From NCBI GenBank assembly GCA_942492715.1, contig CALOFW010000005.1:186001-250000 (forward strand): a stretch of 64,000 nucleotides of DNA, written 5' to 3'. The number at the start of each line of letters is the position of its first letter. The first letter of the stretch is position 1. Of the stretch, positions 8,008 to 17,077 are shown in pieces. Both the position numbers and the translations under genes were made by a program. This DNA is from Sva-07 sp942492715 (GTDB lineage Bacteria > Actinomycetota > Acidimicrobiia > Acidimicrobiales > Ilumatobacteraceae). A model generated the notes under the pieces. The model made no database searches and was not told where the DNA came from. It saw nothing but the letters and a program-made list of their open reading frames with translations.

Positions 8008-10044
8008 TCAACACTGGCCGATGCTGCACCGTCGGGCGGTGGCGAGCCCCCCGGGCCCGACCCGCGGAACGGGCGAGGCACCCGGCGGTGACGACGACGG
8101 CGGTGACGACGGCGACGACGGCGACGGTGACGGTGACGGTGACGGTGACGGCGACGGCGACGGCGACGGTGACGGCGGTGACGGTGACGTTGGCAGTGCG
8201 GTGGCCATCGTGAGCCGGGCGGAGAACTCCGAGGTGCTGCCGTCGGAGGCGGTGGCCGTGGCGGTCACCTCGGCGCCGATCGGGAGCGAGGTGGTCACCG
8301 CGGCGGTGCCATCTGCGCCGGCCGAGGCGGAGCCGACGAACTCGACGCCCTGCCCATGGAGCGACAGCGGGTTCGACGCTGCCCTGAACACCTCCACCAC
8401 ACAACCCGGACACGTCGCGACCGTGACGACGCCGCCGACCGCCGACACGATCGAGGGTGTCCGAACGCCGCCCTGGACGATCCGGTCCGGAACGATCGTG
8501 ACCGCCCCCGTCGGCCACAGGTCGATCCCCAATCCGGGAACGATGCCGCTGATCGAGTTCCGGCTGATCGTGTTGCCCGAGGTGACCATCGCATCGTCGA
8601 TGCCGCACGCTCGGCCGAAGCACTGTCCGTAGAGCACGAACGGCACGATCTGCACACCGCTGTCGACCCCGCGGATCGTGTTGCCGCGCACGATGTTGTC
8701 GTTGGCCCGACCCGACAGGAGCACGCCCCACCGCGCCGACCTGGCGGCGACCTGACCGTTGGGCAGCACCCCGATCAGGTTGTCGGCGATCACGTTGTGA
8801 TGCGCCCCCTTCGCGACGAGCACGGTCGCCGGACCGCCGACGATCACGTTGCCGACCACCTCGTTGCGGGCGATGTCGAGTGGACACCCTGTGGACGGGC
8901 ACACCGGCTGGCCCTCGAGGTAGACGCCGAAGTCGTCGTTGCGGAAGCTGACCGGCGACGACGAGGCGGTGAGATCGGTGCCGATGAAGTTGCCGACCAC
9001 GCGATTGCGTTCGACCCCGGCCGATGTGCGGTTGTGCGAGATCTCGACCCCGGACTTGTGGTTGCCAGAGATGACATTGCCCTCCCCCGGTCCCGACCCG
9101 CCGATGAGGTTGTCGCTCGCGTCCCAGTTGAGGTCGACGCCGTGGGTCCAATTCGTCAGCCGTGCGGAACCGTCCGGACGCAACCCGATCACGTTGTTCT
9201 GCACGATGTTGAAATCGGTGCCGTCCTCGAACATCCCCACGCCGCGGTCGCCGTTGCCCGAGATGACGTTGCGGTGCTGGTTGCCGGGTCGCCCGATGCG
9301 GTTGTGGGATGTTCCCATCTCCAGCTGCACGCCGGTGCTGTTGACCTCCCACCGGGTCTGGCCATACGTGCCGGTGGCATCGGTGCCGATGAAGTTGCCG
9401 AGCACCTCGTTGCGTTGCGCCCGGGCGCCCCAGAACCGGATCGTCCGCTTGAAGTCGAACAGCGCGAGACCTCGCACGACGTTGTCGGACGACTGGTTGA
9501 AGTAGAGGCCGTCGAAGGCGTCGGGGCCGGCGCCGCGCAGTTCGACGCGCAGGACGGCGTTCGATCCGTGGTCGGCCGTGTTGACCTGCGCGCCGGGCTG
9601 CGTGTACCCGTCGATCGTGACGCCGGCCGGGTCGGTCATCATCGGCAACGCCGCGACCGGTTCGATCCGATGGACGCCGGCGCCGGGGATCGAGAACCGG
9701 ATCTGCTCGTGACCGCCGTGACCGTTCGCCTCCTCCATGGCGGCGCGCAGCGTGCATGTCGGCGGGTTCGCCGCGCCGCTCCCGTTGCCGGTGAAGTCGG
9801 CGAACACGTTGCAGATGCCGTCACCGGGACGGGCGTCGGCGCGACCGGCCGTCGTCACCGGGTCGTCCACGGTGGTGACCACGTAGGTCGATCCGTTGGC
9901 GCTCATGGACCCGCTGGTGATCGCGAGCGACGACACGAACAACGTTGCAGCCACCGCGAGCGAACGTCGAGCGAGAAGAGGGCGCGGCGACCAGGTACCC
10001 GCCGACGCGCCGCCACGCGTGCTGGTCCCTCCGCCTCGGGCCAC
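8008..10044 (-). CDS. Secreted right-handed parallel beta-helix (NosD/CSLREA-type) protein with Ser-Pro tail
   Basis: 678 residues. An N-terminal signal-type helix (LARRSLAVAATLFVSSLAIT, about 24-43) is followed by the exported domain. A CTLRAAMEEAN motif (CSLREA-like) near residue 100 and many NVISGN, NRVVGNFIGTD, NTIRG and HNVIADN repeats show a right-handed parallel beta-helix, the fold of pectate-lyase-like and NosD/InlJ-type proteins. A beta-sandwich-like segment (about 530-600) precedes a Ser-Pro repeat linker and a short end with two Cys. No LPXTG signal or C-terminal membrane anchor is visible. No catalytic residues can be assigned, so polysaccharide binding or cleavage, or a surface role, is inference. 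GTG start at 10044. Confidence 0.75.
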   Translation of the reverse strand: MARGGGTSTRGGASAGTWSPRPLLARRSLAVAATLFVSSLAITSGSMSANGSTYVVTTVDDPVTTAGRADARPGDGICNVFADFTGNGSGAANPPTCTLRAAMEEANGHGGHEQIRFSIPGAGVHRIEPVAALPMMTDPAGVTIDGYTQPGAQVNTADHGSNAVLRVELRGAGPDAFDGLYFNQSSDNVVRGLALFDFKRTIRFWGARAQRNEVLGNFIGTDATGTYGQTRWEVNSTGVQLEMGTSHNRIGRPGNQHRNVISGNGDRGVGMFEDGTDFNIVQNNVIGLRPDGSARLTNWTHGVDLNWDASDNLIGGSGPGEGNVISGNHKSGVEISHNRTSAGVERNRVVGNFIGTDLTASSSPVSFRNDDFGVYLEGQPVCPSTGCPLDIARNEVVGNVIVGGPATVLVAKGAHHNVIADNLIGVLPNGQVAARSARWGVLLSGRANDNIVRGNTIRGVDSGVQIVPFVLYGQCFGRACGIDDAMVTSGNTISRNSISGIVPGLGIDLWPTGAVTIVPDRIVQGGVRTPSIVSAVGGVVTVATCPGCVVEVFRAASNPLSLHGQGVEFVGSASAGADGTAAVTTSLPIGAEVTATATASDGSTSEFSARLTMATALPTSPSPPSPSPSPSPSPSPSPSPSPSSPSSPPSSSPPGASPVPRVGPGGLATARRCSIGQC
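8086..8190 (+). repeat. Hexanucleotide tandem repeat encoding Ser-Pro linker
   Basis: A run of GGTGAC/GGCGAC hexamers (plus-strand reading) lies inside the 3' end of the beta-helix gene and encodes alternating Ser-Pro on the minus strand. The pattern is imperfect (GACGACGG interruptions at the left end). Such arrays vary in length by slippage; each hexamer gained or lost adds or removes two residues without a frameshift. It is a coding linker. Confidence 0.85.
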
Positions 10045-10143
10045 CGCGTGATGCTACCACGTCAGGTGGTCGACGGCCACGCACCGTGACCGATCGGCCG
10101 GGCGTCGTCCGCGATCTGCGGGCGGTCGAAGGTCAGGTGGTCC

Positions 10144-11373
10144 TCACGTCGCCAGGTGCCGGGCCTCGGCCCAGGTGAGCCCCTTCTCGAGGTTCGGTTC
10201 GCGGGGCAGGCCGAGCACGAACTCGCCGACGATGTTGCGCTGCACCGCGAAGGTGCCGCCGCCGAGCGTCAGCGCCGGGCTGAACAGATAGCCGTAGTGC
10301 CACACCGGATCGACGTCGGGGTACTGCCTGGTGCCGCGGAAGTTGTTCTCGGTCGGGCCGTTCTGCGCCGCCGACGGGATCGGGCCGGCCGGGCCGGACC
10401 CGGCGAGCATCCCGTGCGCGCCCGTGACGGCCTTGGCGAGCGACATCACGTGTTGGCCGTGCTCGTCGGCCATGATCTTCTGGATCGACGCCTCCGGACC
10501 TGGTGTCTTGCCCTGCAGCGTGGCGCTGAGACTCCTCATGCGGTTGAGCCGGAGCAGCTCGGCCTCGATGTGGAGGCGGGCCGCCTGGTCGCGCAACTCG
10601 GGGTCGTCGAGCCCGCCGTCGGCTCGGATCACGTCGAGCAGGTCCTCGGCGGACGGGCCGACGCCCCACAGCGACCCGGCGGCGGAGAGCGACACCCGCT
10701 CGTTCGACAGCGTCACCTTGGCGAGCCGCCAGCCATCGCCCTCCTCGCCGACGCGCAGCGATGCGGGGATCCGTACGTCGTCGAAGAAGACCTGGTTGAA
10801 CGAGTGCGCCGTGGTCATGTCGACGATCGGGCTCATCGTGATGCCGGGCAGGTCCATCGGGCAGATGAAGTACGAGATGCCCTTGTGCTTCGGCTGGTCG
10901 GGGTCGGTACGGGCGATGAGGATCCCGAGCTGCGAGTGGTGCGCGCCGCTCGACCAGATCTTCGAGCCGTTGACGACGTACTCGTCGCCATCCCTGACGG
11001 CTCTCGTGGCGAGGTTCGCGAGGTCGGAGCCGGCGTCGGGTTCGGAGAACAGCTGACACCAGAACTCCTCACCGCTGAAGATCTTCGGCAGGTACCGCTC
11101 GTGCTGTTCGGGGGTGCCGGCGAGGAAGATGGTCGGCGCGGCCCAGCCGATGCCGATGTGGTTGTTCGGCCGCCGGATGCCGGCCCTGGCGAGTTCGTCG
11201 TCGATGACGAGCTGGTCGATCGGGTCGGCGTCGAGGCCCCATGGTCGGGGCCAGTGCGGCACGACGTACCCGGCTTCGGCGAGCACCTTGCCGCTCGGGT
11301 TCGGGTTGGCCGCGATCCAGTCACGCACCGTCTGGCGGGTGGGGTGGTCCTCGGACGGGAGGTCGAAATCCAT
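10144..11373 (-). CDS. Acyl-CoA dehydrogenase
   Basis: About 409 residues, standard for the family. FAD-dependent alpha,beta-dehydrogenation of an acyl-CoA thioester. Visible: EPDAGSDLANLATRAVRDGD (FAD/substrate region), VNGSKIWSSGAHHSQLGILI (the common NGxKxWxSGA signature), the arm EGDGWRLAKVTLSNERVSL and a C-terminal helical domain with KIMADEHGQHVMSLAKA. ATG at 11373 begins immediately before the conserved DFDLP N-terminus; the longer frame to 11430 adds low-complexity sequence. It lies just downstream of, and on the same strand as, a WS/DGAT gene, so a role in fatty-acid or steroid side-chain turnover is plausible. The substrate cannot be told. Confidence 0.92.
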   Translation of the reverse strand: MDFDLPSEDHPTRQTVRDWIAANPNPSGKVLAEAGYVVPHWPRPWGLDADPIDQLVIDDELARAGIRRPNNHIGIGWAAPTIFLAGTPEQHERYLPKIFSGEEFWCQLFSEPDAGSDLANLATRAVRDGDEYVVNGSKIWSSGAHHSQLGILIARTDPDQPKHKGISYFICPMDLPGITMSPIVDMTTAHSFNQVFFDDVRIPASLRVGEEGDGWRLAKVTLSNERVSLSAAGSLWGVGPSAEDLLDVIRADGGLDDPELRDQAARLHIEAELLRLNRMRSLSATLQGKTPGPEASIQKIMADEHGQHVMSLAKAVTGAHGMLAGSGPAGPIPSAAQNGPTENNFRGTRQYPDVDPVWHYGYLFSPALTLGGGTFAVQRNIVGEFVLGLPREPNLEKGLTWAEARHLAT

Positions 11374-11469
11374 ACCGACACTCTTGCCGGTGGCGGCGGC
11401 AGGATCAGATTCGAACGCCCCTCGACCCACTCCCGACGTCGGGCGTTCAGCGCACCCGGTCGGAGCTCG

Positions 11470-13149
11470 CTACTGCGCCGGCGTCTCCTCGGCCGGTGCC
11501 TTCTTCGCAGGCGTCTTCTTCGCCGGCGTCTTCTTCGCCGGCGTCTTCTTGCCCGGACGCTTCTTGGCCAGCGGCTTCTTCGCGGGGGTCTTCTTGGCCG
11601 GGACGGACGTCGAGAGGGGGCGATCGGTGCCCGGCATCCCTGGGATCCCGCGACGCATCGCCGGGGCCGGCTGCACCTCGGCCCACTCTGCGCCCGTCGC
11701 ATCGAACAGCCGCTCGATCTCGTCGATGTGGAGATCGACGAGATCCCACAGATCGGGAATCAGCTCACGGTCGGAGATCAGCCCGAAGTCGAGCCGGTCG
11801 AGGTAGCTGTGCACCGTGATGTTGAGGCCCATGTCGTCGGCGATCGTCGACACCGGGATGTAGTTGGTCATCTTCGCTCCGGCGAAGTACAGCGCGTGAC
11901 GCGGCCCCGGCACGTTGGAGATCACCACGTTGGTCGGCAGGTTCATCCGGTCGGCCAGGCGCAGCCGCGACTGCAACCTCATCGCGGCGGTGGCCGCCAG
12001 CGGAGGCGCAACCTGGGCGAGTTCCGCGATGTCGTCGGCGGGCAACACGTCCATCTGGCGCTTCGCCTCGTTCATCGCGTCGTGGCAGCGCCGCAGCCGC
12101 TCGAGCGGGTCGGCGCAGTTGGTCGGCAGGTCGGCGATGATCGCGCCGACCCGGTTCGTCCACGGGTCCTCCTCCTCACCGGTGCGGATCGACACCGGCA
12201 CCATCGCGCGCAACGGCTCGTCCGGCAGCGCGTCGTGACGCAGCAGGTATTCGCGCAGCGCGCCCGTGCAGATCGCCATGACGACGTCGTTGACCGTGCA
12301 CCCGGTCGCCTCCTTGAGGGCCTTGATGTTGGCGAGGGCGGTCGAGCGCATGGCGAAGCGACGGTGCGGGGTGATCGACCGGTTGAACGGCGTGGGCGGC
12401 GCCGGCGACAGCGGGATCCGCACCCGGTGTGCGGGCTCCGGTGTGTCGACCTGGCCGCCGACCGCCATCGACTTGATGAGGTCGCGGGCCTGTCCGGCGA
12501 TCGCTGAGACGCTGTCGACCCCGGCGGCCTCGGCGAAGTTGCGCACCATTCGCAACGACAGCCGCATGCCCTTCACCGGGTTGAGCGCGAGGTTGCGCAT
12601 CGTGCGTTCGAGCAGTTCGCGGTCGGTGGGCACCGGTTCGCCGACCCAGTCGGCTTGTTCGGGCAACGGCGTGTCGGCCGATGGATCGGTCAGCAGGTTG
12701 AGCAGCAACACCCCCGACGCCCCGTCGATGGTGGCGTGGTGGGTCTTGGTGAGCATCGCCCATCGGCCGTCGGCGAGCCCTTCGATGACGTAGGCCTCCC
12801 ACAGCGGACGCGATCGATCCATCCGCCGACCGACGATGCGGGCAACCTGCTCGGCGAGCTGGTCGGCGCCACCAGGCGGCGCCAGACCGAGGTGGCGCAC
12901 ATGGAAGTTGAGGTCGAAGTCGGGATCGTCGATCCAGTAGGGATGGTCGAGCTGGAACGGCACTTCCACGAGCCGCCGGCGCATCGGTTCGAGGCGCCCG
13001 ATCAGCGCGTTGAAGCGGTCGTAGGCGGCCTGGTACGGATCGAAGTCGGGTGACGGCCGCTCGTAGATCGCGAGGCCGTTGACGTGGCCGTACGTGTTCG
13101 GCGTCTCCATGTAGAGGAAACTGGCGTCGAGACCCGAGAGTTGCTTCAC
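11470..13149 (-). CDS. Wax ester synthase/diacylglycerol acyltransferase (WS/DGAT) with Lys-rich tail
   Basis: About 559 residues, compared with 450-480 for most family members. Transfers an acyl group from acyl-CoA to a fatty alcohol or diacylglycerol at the membrane. The acyl-acceptor motif HHATIDGASG (HHxxxDG) lies near residue 137, and NVVISNVPGPRHALYFAGAK is the second family signature. GTG 13149 is selected because VKQLSGLDASFLYMET is the classical N-terminus. The last 45 residues are a KKTPAKK-type repeat like the tails of histone H1 or HupB, which is not part of the WS/DGAT fold. The gene is divergent from a second, shorter WS/DGAT across 107 bp, which must hold both promoters. Confidence 0.92.
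   Translation of the reverse strand: MKQLSGLDASFLYMETPNTYGHVNGLAIYERPSPDFDPYQAAYDRFNALIGRLEPMRRRLVEVPFQLDHPYWIDDPDFDLNFHVRHLGLAPPGGADQLAEQVARIVGRRMDRSRPLWEAYVIEGLADGRWAMLTKTHHATIDGASGVLLLNLLTDPSADTPLPEQADWVGEPVPTDRELLERTMRNLALNPVKGMRLSLRMVRNFAEAAGVDSVSAIAGQARDLIKSMAVGGQVDTPEPAHRVRIPLSPAPPTPFNRSITPHRRFAMRSTALANIKALKEATGCTVNDVVMAICTGALREYLLRHDALPDEPLRAMVPVSIRTGEEEDPWTNRVGAIIADLPTNCADPLERLRRCHDAMNEAKRQMDVLPADDIAELAQVAPPLAATAAMRLQSRLRLADRMNLPTNVVISNVPGPRHALYFAGAKMTNYIPVSTIADDMGLNITVHSYLDRLDFGLISDRELIPDLWDLVDLHIDEIERLFDATGAEWAEVQPAPAMRRGIPGMPGTDRPLSTSVPAKKTPAKKPLAKKRPGKKTPAKKTPAKKTPAKKAPAEETPAQ
11500..11605 (-). repeat. 15-bp coding repeats for PAKKT tail
   Basis: The DNA unit GCCGGCGTCTTCTTC (plus-strand reading) is repeated with small changes and encodes (P/A)AKKT units at the C-terminus of the WS/DGAT. 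Copy number could vary by slippage without breaking the frame. The encoded charge is strongly positive apart from a final AEETPAQ. Confidence 0.85.
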
Positions 13150-13256
13150 ACGGAGAGTCTCGCGCCCGTAGCGGTGCTCCGTCACCCTCGGACGCCGGTT
13201 CGGCGACATCGACCGACCACGGCGCGGTGTACGTTCGGCTGGATGGGAGGTCGACG

Positions 13257-14684
13257 GTGAGCGAGCTCAGCTACGACGAATGGATGAGCGAGAGCGACTC
13301 GGTGCTCTGGCACATCGAGCGCGATCCGCTGCTGCGATCGACGATCACGAGCGTGTGGTTCCTCGATTCGACTCCGAACCGTGCCCGCATGGATCGCGTC
13401 GTCGAGCGCATCGTGGCGAAGGTTCCCCGACTGCGCCAACGCGTCGTCGACGAGCAGCCGGGCGTCGCTCCCCCGAGGTGGGCGGAGGATCCGGACCTCG
13501 ACGTCGACTACCACTACAGCTGGGTGCGTCTGCCGGGGCGCCGGGTGAGCCGTCGCGACGTACTCGACCATGCGCAGCGTCTCGGCGGGCTGGCCTTCGA
13601 CAAGGACCGTCCCCTGTGGGAGCTGTGCGTCGTCGACGGATTGCCGGGCAAGCGGGCCGCGTTCGTGATGAAGGTGCACCACGCGATCGCCGACGGACTC
13701 GGGATGGTGCAGCTGCTGCAGTACATGGTCGATCTCGAAGCCGACCCGCCGCCGGCCGACGAGCCCGCCATGGCTGCGGCGGACGCGCCGCCCGCGCTCC
13801 GGGTCGTCGCTCCGCTCTGGGGGATCCCGGGCGCCCGCTCGATCTCGCACCGCATCGCCAGCGAGACGCGGACGGGAGTGCGGATCGGTCGGGCATCGTG
13901 GCGCACCGCCGGGGAGCTGCTGCGCGATCCGCGGGCGACGATCGGGCAACTGGGTCGCACGACCGGGTCGATCGCCCGTGTCGTCAAGCCAGCCACCACC
14001 CCGCTGAGCCCGGCGATGACCGCCCGATCGATCAACACGAGGTTCGACGACGTCGCGGTGCCGTTCGACCAATTCAAGGCGGCGGCGAAGCGGGCGGGTG
14101 GAACGCTCAACGATGTCTTCGTGGCCACCACGCTCGACGCGTTGCGTCGCTATCACGATGCGCTCGGGGCGCCGTGCGCCGAGGTCCGGATGAACATGCC
14201 GGTCAGCGTGCGAGGCGGCGAATCGGCGAACCGGTTCGACAACCAGTTCGTCCCGGCCCGCATGGTGCTGCCCCTCAGCGTCGGCGACGCCGCCGCACGG
14301 ATCGGCGAGGTGAGGGACCTCCTGCGGGCGGTGCGCGCCGAGCCGGCACTCCCCCACGTCAACGACATCTCCGGCGTGATCGGACGGCTGGGGCCGAGCG
14401 CTGCGGTGTCGGTGCTCGGCGCGATGCTCAAGGGCGTCGACATCACGACCTCGAACGTCCCCGGCCCGCCGTTCCCCGTGTACATGGCCGGGGCGAAGGT
14501 CGAGGAGTTCTACGCGTTCGGTCCGCTCGCCGGCGCGGCGATCAACATCACACTGTTCAGCTACGACGGCACCGTCCACCTGGGGATCAACAGCGATCGT
14601 GCGGCCGTGGTCGACCACGAGCTGTTCGCCCGGTGCATGCGCGAGGCGACCGACGACACGCTGACGCTCGTGGCCGACGAATGA
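13257..14684 (+). CDS. Second WS/DGAT family acyltransferase
   Basis: About 475 residues. Same two-domain fold as the divergent neighbour: MKVHHAIADGLGMVQLL contains the catalytic HHxxxDG near residue 140, and TTSNVPGPPFPVYMAGAKVE is the second motif. GTG 13257 is chosen over a GTG at 13227 because a strong GGGAGG Shine-Dalgarno sequence lies at 13245-13250. Apart from the shared motifs it is clearly different from the 11470-13149 protein, so the pair is not a recent duplication. It lacks the Lys-rich tail. The stop overlaps the start of a DUF202 remnant (ATGA). Confidence 0.92.
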   Translation: MSELSYDEWMSESDSVLWHIERDPLLRSTITSVWFLDSTPNRARMDRVVERIVAKVPRLRQRVVDEQPGVAPPRWAEDPDLDVDYHYSWVRLPGRRVSRRDVLDHAQRLGGLAFDKDRPLWELCVVDGLPGKRAAFVMKVHHAIADGLGMVQLLQYMVDLEADPPPADEPAMAAADAPPALRVVAPLWGIPGARSISHRIASETRTGVRIGRASWRTAGELLRDPRATIGQLGRTTGSIARVVKPATTPLSPAMTARSINTRFDDVAVPFDQFKAAAKRAGGTLNDVFVATTLDALRRYHDALGAPCAEVRMNMPVSVRGGESANRFDNQFVPARMVLPLSVGDAAARIGEVRDLLRAVRAEPALPHVNDISGVIGRLGPSAAVSVLGAMLKGVDITTSNVPGPPFPVYMAGAKVEEFYAFGPLAGAAINITLFSYDGTVHLGINSDRAAVVDHELFARCMREATDDTLTLVADE

Positions 14685-14884
14685 GGCTCAGGGAACGCTT
14701 CGTCCCATCGGACCCGCGCCGCGCCGGCGACGAGCCGGACCACCGGTTCACGCCGGTGAACGAGCGGACCTTGCTCGCCTGGACCCGCACTGCGCTGGCA
14801 TGGGAACGCACGGCGATGGCGATCTCGCTGGAAGGTCGACCGCCACGGGACGCGCGCGCTGTCTGCGGCGGTCGATCGCGGTAG
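14681..14884 (+). pseudogene. DUF202 (YidH-like) membrane-protein remnant
   Basis: 67-codon frame starting with an ATGA overlap on the WS/DGAT stop. Residues 22-45 (RFTPVNERTLLAWTRTALAW) match the amphipathic start of DUF202 proteins. In intact members two or three membrane helices follow over another 50-70 residues. Here the frame instead runs into Arg/Gly-rich sequence and stops, and no neighbouring frame continues the hydrophobic part. It looks like the 5' stub of a decayed or truncated gene, although a short expressed peptide cannot be excluded. Confidence 0.55.
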
Positions 14885-14895
14885 CCTCGCACTTC

Positions 14896-15987
14896 GTGAC
14901 GACGCTCTTCGACGCCGAGCCGATCCCGGTCGACGACCTGATGATCGGCGACCAGATGGGCCACGACGGCACCGATGAACCGGCCGAACCGGACCATGGT
15001 CGGCGTCGCATGGTCCTCGTCGGGGCCATCGTGGCCGTGCTCGGCGTCGCGGCGATCGCTGCCGTCGTCACCGACGACCAGGGCGAATCGGTCGCGATCG
15101 CGACGGTCGACGCCGCCGACGCCACCGACGTCGCCGACGCTGCAGCGGCGCCGATCGACGTGGTCGGTGCGTCCGCGCTGCCCGATCTCGAGGGCGAGCT
15201 CGGTCAGAACCAGGCCGAGCCGACCGCTCCGGTCGAGCCCGAACGGGCCGACGGCGGCTGCACGATCGGAGCGTTGTCGATCCGCCTCGGATCCGACGGC
15301 GACGGGGTCACCTGCCTGCAGGAGGCACTGACCGACCTCGGCTACTACGACGGCGCTGCGAGTGGCAACTTCGACAATGCGACCGCTCGGGCCGTCATGT
15401 CGTACCAGGAGGCCGAGGGTCTCTTCGTCGACGGCGTGGTCGGCCGCGAGAGTGCGATCGCGCTCGACATCTGGCCCGACGAGGAGTCGTTCGTGGTCCA
15501 CACTCCCCCGCCCGCCGAGGGCGCCATGGATTCCACCGGCTACCTGCTGTCGCCGGTGGCGTCGGTCGGCGATGACGCTCCCCCGCTGCCGGACGACTCC
15601 GGATCGGGCCGACGCGTCGTGTACGACCGCGCCGGCCAGCGCGTCTGGGCGGTCGATGCCAACGAGCGGATCGTCCGCTCCTGGCTCGTCTCGGGCAGCA
15701 CGTACAGCAACGAGCAGCCGGGCACGCACACGGTGTACAGCCGCTCCGAGATGTCGACGGCGTGGAACGGCAAGGCCTGGTTGCCCCAGATGATCCGCTA
15801 CCAGCAGACCGCGATCGGCCACATCGGCTTCCACGCGATTCCGCTGCACGTGTCCGACAATTCGCCGTACCAGACCACCGATGAACTCGGCACCCGCCTG
15901 TCCGGTGGCTGCCAACGCCAGCACAACCTCGACGCTGCGTTCCTGTGGTCGTTCGCCGACGTCGGCACCACCGTCGTCGTCACCTGA
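14896..15987 (+). CDS. L,D-transpeptidase with peptidoglycan-binding domain
   Basis: About 363 residues. One membrane anchor (MVLVGAIVAVLGVAAIAAVV, about 38-58), a low-complexity Ala/Asp stretch, a peptidoglycan_binding_1 repeat (LGSDGDGVTCLQEALTDLGY, about 132-190) and a YkuD L,D-transpeptidase domain (about 240-363). The catalytic His is in IGFHAIPLH and the nucleophilic Cys in RLSGGCQRQH; the usual SHGC reads SGGC here. It would make 3-3 cross-links or attach proteins to peptidoglycan outside the membrane. GTG 14896 lies just upstream of the first in-frame ATG (14941); neither has a clear Shine-Dalgarno sequence, so the start is uncertain. Confidence 0.85.
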   Translation: MTTLFDAEPIPVDDLMIGDQMGHDGTDEPAEPDHGRRRMVLVGAIVAVLGVAAIAAVVTDDQGESVAIATVDAADATDVADAAAAPIDVVGASALPDLEGELGQNQAEPTAPVEPERADGGCTIGALSIRLGSDGDGVTCLQEALTDLGYYDGAASGNFDNATARAVMSYQEAEGLFVDGVVGRESAIALDIWPDEESFVVHTPPPAEGAMDSTGYLLSPVASVGDDAPPLPDDSGSGRRVVYDRAGQRVWAVDANERIVRSWLVSGSTYSNEQPGTHTVYSRSEMSTAWNGKAWLPQMIRYQQTAIGHIGFHAIPLHVSDNSPYQTTDELGTRLSGGCQRQHNLDAAFLWSFADVGTTVVVT

Positions 15988-16024
15988 GCCGGCGCCACCT
16001 GACCACCGACAATCGGGGCCGTCC

Positions 16025-17077
16025 TCAGAGGCGGGCGTGGAGGCGTGTGGCCTGTTCGGCGGCTCGGGCCCGGATCTCGGCGGCGTCGACGCGAGTGGCG
16101 ATGCCGTCGCGAAGCGCCGGTCGACCGTCGATGTCGACGTCGAGCGCTCGCACCCCGGGCGTGTAGGCGAGGTGCCACGGCGCCATCGGTGAATACGACC
16201 ACGTGACCCGATCGGAGAGCGCCTCGGGGAACAGGCGCCAGCCCTCCTGCAGCCACCCCCACGCCACGTCGGGACTCGTCGTGACGTCGGCGGAGCGGGC
16301 GGCAACGAACGCGAGTTGAAACTCGGCGAGCATGTCGGCACCGATGCCGTCGGTGCCGAGCGCGACCGGGTTGGCGAAGCGTGTCGGTCGGGCGTAGCCG
16401 ACCGCGTTGTTCAGGTTCGAACGCGGGTTGTGCACGATCGTGCCGGCCAGCCCGTGGTCGTCGGGGAGGTGGACGCCGTGGATCAGGAGCCAGTCGTCGG
16501 CACCGAGCGCGCGCAGCCGCTCGACCGCGCCGGCGTCGTCGGGCCCTTCCGCGACGTGGATGTGCACGCCGACGCCGTGGCGATGCGCGAGCTCGGCGGC
16601 ACCGGCCAGCGTGTCGTCGGTGCAGGTGAACGCCGCGTGCACCCCGACCATGCCACGGCCGCCGGCGGTGAGGTAGCGATCGTTCTCCTCCAGCCCCTGC
16701 CGGGCGCCGTCGGCCCCGTGGCGATCGGTCACCCCGTAGCTCGTGTTCACCCGCACGCCCACCTCCGCGCAGGCGTCGGCGATCACCGTCAACGATCCCT
16801 CGATCGCGTTGGGCGACTCGTGGTGATCGATGATCGCCGTGCACCCGGACTCCAGCGCCTCGAGCGCGCCGAGTTTCGCCGACCACTCGAGCATCTCGAG
16901 ATCGAGCGCAGTGTCGAGACGCCACCACACCTGCTGGAGGACCTCCAGGAACGTCGTGGGGGTCTGCGGCGGTGCCGGCATCCCCCGCGCCAACGCCGAG
17001 TAGAGGTGATGGTGGGCACACACCATCCCCGGTGTCGCGTCGTTCGCCGGCTCCGGCAACACGGTGTGCACAGGCAC
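16025..17077 (-). CDS. SsnA-like amidohydrolase, short at the N-terminus
   Basis: About 350 residues; TRZ/ATZ/SsnA-type aminohydrolases normally have about 440. Metal-dependent hydrolase (TIM-barrel amidohydrolase) with GMVCAHHHLYSALARG, CTAIIDHHESPN, VGVHIHVAEG, HNPRSNLNNAVGY and ALGTDGIGADM, covering the expected metal-binding His and Asp residues. The pattern WWRLDTALD...LEALESGCT...DHHESP is especially like SsnA, the putative aminohydrolase of selenium/purine-type clusters. The N-terminal beta-sandwich strand region (about 60 residues before the HxH motif) is absent: the GTG start at 17077 is only 21 bp from the divergent cyclase-like gene. Substrate unknown. Confidence 0.8.
   Translation of the reverse strand: MPVHTVLPEPANDATPGMVCAHHHLYSALARGMPAPPQTPTTFLEVLQQVWWRLDTALDLEMLEWSAKLGALEALESGCTAIIDHHESPNAIEGSLTVIADACAEVGVRVNTSYGVTDRHGADGARQGLEENDRYLTAGGRGMVGVHAAFTCTDDTLAGAAELAHRHGVGVHIHVAEGPDDAGAVERLRALGADDWLLIHGVHLPDDHGLAGTIVHNPRSNLNNAVGYARPTRFANPVALGTDGIGADMLAEFQLAFVAARSADVTTSPDVAWGWLQEGWRLFPEALSDRVTWSYSPMAPWHLAYTPGVRALDVDIDGRPALRDGIATRVDAAEIRARAAEQATRLHARL

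Noticed and set aside
8086..8190. CRISPR-like or satellite array
   Set aside because: The units are 6 bp without spacers and code in frame for Ser-Pro.
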